DNA from: an uncultured Clostridia bacterium
GTDB taxonomy: Bacteria; Bacillota; Clostridia; Oscillospirales; CAG-382
Direction: 5' to 3'
Assembly (NCBI GenBank): GCA_947627335.1
Contig: CANQVQ010000036.1
Location: 1-14,542, forward strand
DNA: 14,542 nt
Shown here: piece after piece, positions 1 to 4,416 of the stretch
Layout: the number at the start of each line of letters is the position of its first letter
Position numbering within the stretch: the stretch's first letter is position 1
Made by a program: the position numbers and the translations under genes
Notes under the pieces: model-generated
The model's database searches: none
The model's input: the letters and a program-made list of their open reading frames with translations, nothing else
What the model was told of the DNA's origin: nothing

Positions 1-294
1 GCGGACATCTACACCGGGCAGCACCTCGGTCGGGGCGGTTGGAGCTGGTACACCGGGTCCGCGGCATGGTACTACAAGGTGTTCGTTGAGGACGTGCTCG
101 GCGTGCGCCTGTCCGCCGGCGGGCGGATCCTCGACCTGCGCCCCCGCATCCCGTACGAGCTGACCCTGCGCCTGCACGGGACGACGCGAATCGTCGTTTC
201 GTCCGAGTCGGAGACCTCCCTCGACGGACGTCCGACGCAGTTCCCCGTGACCCTGCTCGACGGCGACCATACGGTCACGTTCCGTTTGGAATAG
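1..294 (+). CDS. GH94-type glycoside phosphorylase / cyclic beta-1,2-glucan synthase-like protein, C-terminal end (partial)
   Basis: Frame 1 is open from the first base to the TAG at 292-294 and gives the last 97 residues of a protein whose start lies outside the window. The piece begins ADIYTGQHLGRGGWSWYTG, followed by SAAWYYKVFVEDVLG. The GRGGWxWYTGSAxWxY signature is characteristic of the (alpha/alpha)6 barrel of GH94 enzymes (cellobiose and chitobiose phosphorylases and the phosphorylase domain of cyclic beta-1,2-glucan synthases), which cleave or form beta-glucosidic bonds with inorganic phosphate. The following residues LDLRPRIP match the usual start of the C-terminal beta-sandwich, and the rest is a short beta-rich tail. 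The exact substrate cannot be read from this end; the 'ADIY...H.GRGGW' wording looks closest to the cyclic glucan synthase/GH94 group. A terminator at 384-422 separates it from the next operon. Confidence 0.82.
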   Translation, partial: ADIYTGQHLGRGGWSWYTGSAAWYYKVFVEDVLGVRLSAGGRILDLRPRIPYELTLRLHGTTRIVVSSESETSLDGRPTQFPVTLLDGDHTVTFRLE

Positions 295-300
295 CCGTTC

Positions 301-318
301 CGGAAGAAAAATTTTCCG
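301..318 (+). other. Small AT-rich hairpin just after the GH94 stop codon
   Basis: Bases 301-307 (CGGAAGA) can pair with 312-318 (TTTTCCG), with one G-T pair and an A-only loop, seven bases after the stop codon. It is followed by an A-run, not a T-run, so it does not look like a + strand terminator. It may only protect the 3' end of the message or have no role. Confidence 0.35.
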
Positions 319-331
319 AAAAAAGTCGAAA

Positions 332-369
332 TTTCCCGCCGCGGACAACGGGTTTCCCGCCGCGGCGGG
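332..369. repeat. Direct repeat TTTCCCGCCGCGG (x2) with a 14-bp perfect palindrome
   Basis: TTTCCCGCCGCGG occurs at 332-344 and again at 353-365, 21 bases apart (two helical turns). The second copy runs on into the perfect palindrome CCCGCCGCGGCGGG at 356-369. It lies between the GH94 stop and the terminator. It could be a protein-binding site, an RNA hairpin stabilising the 3' end of the GH94 transcript, or a leftover of a short repeat element. No function is assigned. Confidence 0.6.
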
Positions 370-383
370 GATCCCCCGAACGT

Positions 384-422
384 CCGAATTTTTGCGCCCG
401 CGTGCAAAAATTCGGCTTTTTT
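384..422 (+). terminator. Rho-independent terminator of the GH94 gene
   Basis: A perfect 12-bp stem, CCGAATTTTTGC at 384-395 and GCAAAAATTCGG at 404-415, encloses an 8-base loop and is followed by CTTTTTT (416-422). The T-run is only on the + strand side, so it ends transcription coming from the GH94 gene. It isolates that gene from the cmk operon. Confidence 0.88.
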
Positions 423-439
423 CGACCGATTTTTTTGAA

Positions 440-459
440 TTTTGGAGTATTCACCAAAA
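440..459. promoter_or_regulatory. Operator-like dyad upstream of the cmk promoter
   Basis: TTTTGGAGTATTCACCAAAA is a 20-base imperfect palindrome (16 of 20 positions symmetric, arms TTTTGG and CCAAAA). It has no following T-run and lies about 50-70 bases upstream of the -35 box of the cmk promoter in AT-rich DNA. Its form is that of a binding site for a dimeric regulator, but nothing identifies the regulator and chance is possible in AT-rich sequence. Confidence 0.35.
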
Positions 460-511
460 ATGGCGTATTGATATTGTTGACTTTTACCATTGATTTTTTT
501 TGAAAAACCCC

Positions 512-540
512 TTGCGAAGCGCGAAAAAAAAGTGTATACT
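512..540 (+). promoter_or_regulatory. Sigma-A promoter of the cmk-plsC-ispH/rpsA operon
   Basis: A -35 box TTGCGA (512-517) and a -10 box TATACT (535-540) are separated by exactly 17 bases, with an A-tract (524-531) in the spacer. DNA upstream (417-507) is rich in A and T runs and could act as an UP element. Transcription should start near 547, leaving a leader of about 110 bases before the cmk start codon. Confidence 0.75.
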
Positions 541-569
541 ATATGCAATCATTGTAGACTTGGGTAAAC

Positions 570-626
570 TCGGGGGAAAAGCAGGATTCGGTCGGCGAAG
601 CCGGTCGAACGTGCGGTTTGCCCCGA
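570..626 (+). other. Structured leader of the cmk operon
   Basis: The leader contains a hairpin with arms TTCGGTCGGC (587-596) and GCCGGTCGAA (600-609) around a GAA loop; all ten positions pair if two adjacent G-U pairs are allowed. An outer helix TCGGGG (570-575) with CCCCGA (621-626) can enclose it. No known riboswitch class is recognised. It could control translation or stability of the operon message, or be incidental GC-rich folding. Confidence 0.4.
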
Positions 627-655
627 TCGGACCGAGTGGAAAGGGCGGCGGTGAT

Positions 656-1354
656 ATGGGCGCGGTAAAGACCATTCAAATTGCGATTGACGGACCCTCC
701 GGTTCCGGCAAAAGCACGCTCGCCCGCCGTTTGGCAAAGGCGCTGGGGTTCGTGTACATCGACACCGGCTCCCTCTATCGGGCTATCGGTCTTGCCGTCG
801 TGCGAGCGGGTGTTTCGCCGGATACGCCGGAGGGCGTTTGCGCTCTTCTGGACGGGCTGGATCTGGAAATGCGGCTGGAGGACGGCGGAAGCGCCGTCTA
901 TCTCGACGGGCGAAAGCTCGGCGACGAGATCCGCACGACCCTCGTGACGCAGTGCACTTCGCAGATCTCCAAGATCCCGCAGGTCCGTGCGTTCCTGCTG
1001 GAGACCCAGCGCGAAACCGCACGGAAGTACAGCGTCGTCATGGACGGGCGGGACATCGGTACCGTCGTTCTGCCGGACGCGCAGCTCAAGTTGTTCCTTT
1101 CCGCCTCGCCGGAAACGCGTGCCGAGCGCCGGTGCGCCGAACTGCTCGCGAAGGGCGAACAGGTGACCAAGGAACAGGTCCTCGACGACCTGCGGCGGCG
1201 GGACGAAAACGACCGAAACCGCGAGATCGCTCCCGCGAAGCCCGCGCCGGACGCCGTTTTTCTGGACAATTCCGGGCTGGACCCGGAGGAAACGCTGCAA
1301 GCCGCCCTCGCCGTCGTGCGGGAACGACTCGGCGACCTGCCGACGTCGGTCTGA
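656..1354 (+). CDS. cmk: Cytidylate kinase
   Basis: This 232-residue protein phosphorylates CMP and dCMP with ATP in the cytoplasm, recycling cytidine nucleotides for RNA, DNA and CDP-lipid synthesis. The P-loop GPSGSGKST is at residues 13-21, the substrate-site TGSLYRA at 37-43, GRDIGT at 131-136, and the arginine-rich lid RRDENDRNRE at 181-190. The length is close to the usual ~225 residues. The frame stays open upstream to about 500, but homology starts at the ATG at 656, preceded by an AAGGG ribosome binding site at 641-645. That ATG lies well downstream of the promoter at 512-540, whereas the earlier in-frame start would lie before it. It is the first gene of the operon and sits seven bases before plsC, an order common in Clostridia. 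Confidence 0.96.
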   Translation: MGAVKTIQIAIDGPSGSGKSTLARRLAKALGFVYIDTGSLYRAIGLAVVRAGVSPDTPEGVCALLDGLDLEMRLEDGGSAVYLDGRKLGDEIRTTLVTQCTSQISKIPQVRAFLLETQRETARKYSVVMDGRDIGTVVLPDAQLKLFLSASPETRAERRCAELLAKGEQVTKEQVLDDLRRRDENDRNREIAPAKPAPDAVFLDNSGLDPEETLQAALAVVRERLGDLPTSV

Positions 1355-1361
1355 CCGCGGA

Positions 1362-1967
1362 ATGAGCCTGTACGGTCTTGCCCGGGCGCTGGTGAGCGGG
1401 GTATTCCATGTGCTGTACCGCGTCCGCGTCGTCGGGCGGGAGAACGAACCGGCGGAAGGCGCTTACGTTTCCGTCGCGAACCACATCTCCTTTCTCGACC
1501 CGATCTTCGTTTCCGTCGCGCTGCGCAGGAAGCAGCGGTTCCTCGCCAAGCGGGTCCTGACGACCCATGCCGCGCTGCGTGCGGTGTTTCGGGTGTTCGA
1601 CGTGCTGGTCGTGCAGGAGGGCGAAAGCAATCTCTCCGCCCTGCGGGAAGCGATCAAGACCCTGCGGGAGGGGCGGTGCGTCGGGCTGTTCCCGCAAGGG
1701 AAGCGCATCCCGTGCGAAGACCCGCTCCCGGAGCAGGCGATGGGCGGTCTCGTCGTCATCGCCAACGGCGCGAAGGCGCCGGTGCTGCCGGTCAGCATCA
1801 TCGTCAAGGGGAATAAACCGCGTCCCTTCCGAAAGACTCTGGTCCGCATCGGGGAGCCGATCCCTTACGAGGTCTACCACGCGGAAGAACAGGCGAACGG
1901 GCGAAATGCCGCCGCCGCGGCCTGCTTTGCGCGGGTCTGCGGACCGGTCGCGGAGGGCAGCCGATGA
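1362..1967 (+). CDS. plsC: 1-acyl-sn-glycerol-3-phosphate acyltransferase family protein (PlsC-like)
   Basis: A 201-residue acyltransferase of the PlsC/LPLAT family, expected to transfer an acyl chain to lysophosphatidic acid at the inner face of the membrane to make phosphatidic acid. The catalytic NHxxxxD motif is NHISFLD at residues 40-46. The second substrate-binding block is FPQGKR at 110-115, where most family members have FPEGTR, so the Glu and Thr are replaced by Gln and Lys. The block LPVSII (142-147) fits the hydrophobic motif near the end. The N-terminus (LYGLARALVSGVFHVLYRV) is a probable membrane-associating helix. The gene begins seven bases after cmk and its TGA overlaps the ATG of ispH (ATGA at 1964-1967). 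The precise acyl acceptor is not proven by sequence. Confidence 0.88.
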   Translation: MSLYGLARALVSGVFHVLYRVRVVGRENEPAEGAYVSVANHISFLDPIFVSVALRRKQRFLAKRVLTTHAALRAVFRVFDVLVVQEGESNLSALREAIKTLREGRCVGLFPQGKRIPCEDPLPEQAMGGLVVIANGAKAPVLPVSIIVKGNKPRPFRKTLVRIGEPIPYEVYHAEEQANGRNAAAAACFARVCGPVAEGSR

Positions 1968-4033
1968 AGACTTTACGCGTCGCCGCGCACGCCGGATTCT
2001 GTCCCGGCGTTTCCCGTGCGGTCGAACTGATGGAGAAGGCGCTCGCGGAACGGGCGTCGGGTCGGCGCAAGGGCGAGGTATATTGCCTCGGCGAGCTGAT
2101 CCATAACCGGGTCTTTACGGATTCCCTGCGTGCGCGGGGCGTACATTTTATCCAACCGAGCGATTTGCCCGATCTGCCGCCGGACGCACGGGTGCTGATC
2201 CGTGCCCACGGCGCGACGGAAGATATTTACCGTTCCCTGCGGGAAAACGGGATCGACTGCATCGACGCGACCTGCCCGTATGTGCGCAAGCTGCACAGGA
2301 TCGCGGCGTCCGCCGTCGGAGCGAAATTCCTGATCATCGGCGACAGGAACCACCCGGAGGTGCAGGGCATCGTCAGCGCCGCTCCCGGCGAAAGCGCCGT
2401 GTACAGCGGGCTTGCCGAACTGGAAGCGACGTTCCCGACCCGGGAAACGCGGGAAGAACCGGTCGTCCTCGCCGTGCAAACGACGTTTGACACGGAGGAA
2501 TGGCGGAAATGCCGGCTCTTCCTCGAAGGAATCTTTGAAAAAATAAAAATTTACGATACCATTTGCTCGGCGACCGAGGACCGCCAAAAAGAAGTCCGCA
2601 CGCTTGCCGCAGCGTCCGACCTGACGGTCGTGGTCGGTTCTCCGAACAGCTCCAATACGGTCAAGCTGTTCCGCATTGCGAAGGAGACCGGCGGGGACGC
2701 TGCGCTTGTGGAATGCGCCGCGGACCTTGAAGCGCTCCGTCCCCGGATCCGGGCGGCGGCATCCATTTCAATCACTGCAGGAGCTTCCGCTCCGGGTAGT
2801 ATAATTCAGGAGGTTAGAAACACCATGGAAGAAATTCAGAATGAAGAAACCAGCTTTGCAGAGCTGCTGGAGGCGTCATTCAAGACATTACACGCGGGAG
2901 ACAAGGTCACGGGCACAGTCTCCGCAGTCAGCCCCACGGAGCTGAAAGTGGATCTCGGGACCAAGCACACCGGCATTCTCTCCTACGACGAGATCACCGA
3001 CGAGGGCGGGATCGACCTGACCGAAAAGTATCACGTCGGCGACCCGATCGACGTCGTATGCATCAAGTTCAGCGATTCGGACGGCACCGTCCAACTCTCC
3101 AGCAAGCGGCTCGACATTGCAAAGAACTGGGAATCCATCAAAGCGGCACACGAATCCGGCGAATTCCTCACCGGCGTCGTCAAGGAAGTCATCCGCAAGG
3201 AGGACGGCTATGCGGGCGTCGTGGTCAACAAGGGCACTTCCCGCGTCTTTATCCCCGCGTCGCAGACCGGCATCGCCAAGGGCGAACCGCTCGAACCGCT
3301 CAAGGGGCAGCGTGTCACGTTCAAGATCATCGATCTCAACGAGGAGCGCAAGCGCGCCGTCGGCTCGATCAAGGCCGTGCAGCGTGCCGAAAAGAAGCAG
3401 GCGGAGGAAGAATTCTATAAGAGCCTCGAAGTCGGGCAGAAGTTCGTCGGCACGGTCCGCGCCATCATGAACTACGGCGCGTTCGTCAACATCGGTCCGG
3501 TCGACGGCATGGTGCATATCTCCGAACTGTCCTGGGGCAGGCTCCGTCCGCCGGCAGAAGTCCTCACCGTCGGGCAGAAGCTCAACGTGTTCATCAAGCA
3601 TTTCGACCCGGAGACCAAGCGCATCTCGCTCGGCTACAAGACCCCGGAAAACGATCCGTGGAAGCTGTTCACGGACCAGTATTCCATCGGCGACGTGGCG
3701 GACGTGAAGGTGGTTTCGCTCATGCCGTTCGGCGCGTTCGCGGAGATCATCCCGGAACTGGACGGTCTGATCCACAACAGCCAGATCTCCGATAAGAACG
3801 TTACGAACCCGGCGACGGTCCTGAAGGTCGGCGACAGGGTCAAGGTCAAGATCGTCGGCATCGACCTGGAGAACAAGCGCATCAATCTGTCCATCAAGGC
3901 GCTTCTGGAGGAAGCGCCTGCGGAAGACGTCCCTGCGGAGGAAACGTCTGCGGAGGAGGCTCCCGTGGCGGAACCCTCCGTTGAAGAGGCTCCCGCAGCG
4001 GAGGAAGCGCCCGAGAACGCTTCCGAGCAGTGA
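1964..4033 (+). CDS. ispH: Fused 4-hydroxy-3-methylbut-2-enyl diphosphate reductase (IspH/LytB) and S1-domain ribosomal protein
   Basis: A 689-residue fusion. Residues 1 to about 283 are IspH, the iron-sulfur enzyme that makes IPP and DMAPP in the last step of the MEP pathway. The three cluster cysteines are visible as C13 (GFCPGV), C104 (DATCPYV) and C201 (DTICSAT), with active-site H47, H82, H130 and the QTT at 172-174. Residues from about 312 to 645 are four S1 RNA-binding domains (roughly 312-383, 398-470, 489-558, 574-645), the third and fourth most canonical (NYGAFVNI, DGMVHISELSW). The tail 648-689 is low-complexity, rich in Ala, Glu and Pro. This fusion is well known in Clostridia. 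The start has a good ribosome binding site (GGAGG, 1952-1956) and overlaps plsC by four bases. An internal start at 2825 may yield S1 alone. The terminator at 4051-4085 ends the operon. Confidence 0.95.
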   Translation: MKTLRVAAHAGFCPGVSRAVELMEKALAERASGRRKGEVYCLGELIHNRVFTDSLRARGVHFIQPSDLPDLPPDARVLIRAHGATEDIYRSLRENGIDCIDATCPYVRKLHRIAASAVGAKFLIIGDRNHPEVQGIVSAAPGESAVYSGLAELEATFPTRETREEPVVLAVQTTFDTEEWRKCRLFLEGIFEKIKIYDTICSATEDRQKEVRTLAAASDLTVVVGSPNSSNTVKLFRIAKETGGDAALVECAADLEALRPRIRAAASISITAGASAPGSIIQEVRNTMEEIQNEETSFAELLEASFKTLHAGDKVTGTVSAVSPTELKVDLGTKHTGILSYDEITDEGGIDLTEKYHVGDPIDVVCIKFSDSDGTVQLSSKRLDIAKNWESIKAAHESGEFLTGVVKEVIRKEDGYAGVVVNKGTSRVFIPASQTGIAKGEPLEPLKGQRVTFKIIDLNEERKRAVGSIKAVQRAEKKQAEEEFYKSLEVGQKFVGTVRAIMNYGAFVNIGPVDGMVHISELSWGRLRPPAEVLTVGQKLNVFIKHFDPETKRISLGYKTPENDPWKLFTDQYSIGDVADVKVVSLMPFGAFAEIIPELDGLIHNSQISDKNVTNPATVLKVGDRVKVKIVGIDLENKRINLSIKALLEEAPAEDVPAEETSAEEAPVAEPSVEEAPAAEEAPENASEQ
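2800..2827 (+). promoter_or_regulatory. rpsA: Internal ribosome binding site and start (possible -10 box) for a separate S1 protein
   Basis: At the junction of the IspH and S1 parts the DNA reads TATAAT (2800-2805), AGGAGG (2808-2813), then ATG (2825-2827), in frame with the fusion at residue 288. From this ATG a 402-residue S1 protein would run to 4033. The codons used here (AGT ATA ATT, GTT AGA) are unusual for the GC-rich neighbours, which suggests selection on the DNA or RNA itself. The gap between AGGAGG and ATG is 11 bases, slightly long. No convincing -35 box is visible upstream of TATAAT, so internal translation initiation is better supported than an internal promoter. Confidence 0.6.
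3905..4030 (+). repeat. Degenerate Ala-Glu-Pro coding repeat in the S1 tail
   Basis: The last 42 residues of the fusion are built from imperfect units such as EEAPAED, AEETS, AEEAPVAEP and VEEAPAAEEAP. At DNA level CTGCGGAGGA-like words recur. The result is a strongly acidic, presumably disordered extension after the fourth S1 domain. Confidence 0.7.
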
Positions 4034-4050
4034 TCGGTCACAATTCGTTC

Positions 4051-4085
4051 GGTTTTCCCGGCGCAAAAGCGCCGGGAACCTTTTT
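4051..4085 (+). terminator. Rho-independent terminator after ispH/rpsA
   Basis: An 8-bp perfect GC stem, CCCGGCGC (4057-4064) and GCGCCGGG (4069-4076), with an AAAA loop, extended by TT/AA and GG/CC pairs, is followed by TTTTT (4081-4085). It lies 17 bases after the stop codon and should end the first operon. Confidence 0.92.
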
Positions 4086-4121
4086 ATACGGTTTTCGGCA
4101 GGAAAGTTTTCGATTTTCACC

Positions 4122-4150
4122 TTGATTTTTCATCTCCTGTATATTATAAT
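4122..4150 (+). promoter_or_regulatory. Near-consensus sigma-A promoter of the recD2-ligA gene cluster
   Basis: TTGATT (4122-4127) and a perfect TATAAT (4145-4150) are separated by 17 bases in AT-rich DNA between the terminator and the first start codon. Transcription is predicted to begin at about 4157, only about eight bases before the ATG at 4165, so the ribosome binding site AGAGGTGA (4151-4158) would be mostly outside the transcript. It is the only clear promoter seen for the downstream genes. Confidence 0.85.
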
Positions 4151-4164
4151 AGAGGTGATTTCTC

Positions 4165-4416
4165 ATGGTATGGGAGCTGCTGCTCTGTCTCTTTGCCGCC
4201 ATCGGACTTTTGGCGGTCTGCCTGGAGGTGTTCCGGCTGTTCGGGAAGCGCCGGATCCGGTTCACCTGTCTGCTGTTCGGGGACGACGCGAAGGACGCGT
4301 GGGACGGTCGAACGTATCAGATCGTCCTGCTCTGCCGATCGGAATTGCAGGAGGAAGAACTGCTCCGCCGTCTGTCCGACGGAGAAAAGCGCAGGATCTA
4401 CATCAGAAGGTGGTGA
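4165..4416 (+). CDS. Small membrane-anchored protein of unknown function
   Basis: An 83-residue protein that I do not recognise. Residues 2 to about 25 (start VWELLLCLFAAIGLLAV) form one hydrophobic segment, probably a membrane anchor. A basic patch (GKRRIRF) follows, then a soluble part with a central beta-like stretch (TYQIVLLC) and a charged helix (LQEEELLRRLSDGEKRR). The evidence that it is a real gene is a near-consensus promoter directly upstream, AGAGGTGA before the ATG, codon use like its neighbours, and a GTGA overlap (4413-4416) with recD2. The overlap suggests coupled translation, so it may act with RecD2 or mainly serve to load ribosomes on it. No catalytic motif is visible. Confidence 0.72.
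   Translation: MVWELLLCLFAAIGLLAVCLEVFRLFGKRRIRFTCLLFGDDAKDAWDGRTYQIVLLCRSELQEEELLRRLSDGEKRRIYIRRW

Noticed and set aside
477..505. TTGACT (477-482) as a second promoter upstream of cmk
   Set aside because: At the right distance the sequence is TTGAAA, not a -10 box; TTGCGA/TATACT at 512-540 is much better.
500..655. Upstream in-frame extension of cmk
   Set aside because: It would begin before the -10 box of the promoter, and CMK homology and the ribosome binding site both point to the ATG at 656.
2888..4120. A 410-codon - strand frame opposite the S1 part
   Set aside because: Low-quality composition, it crosses the terminator, and lies opposite four clear S1 domains.
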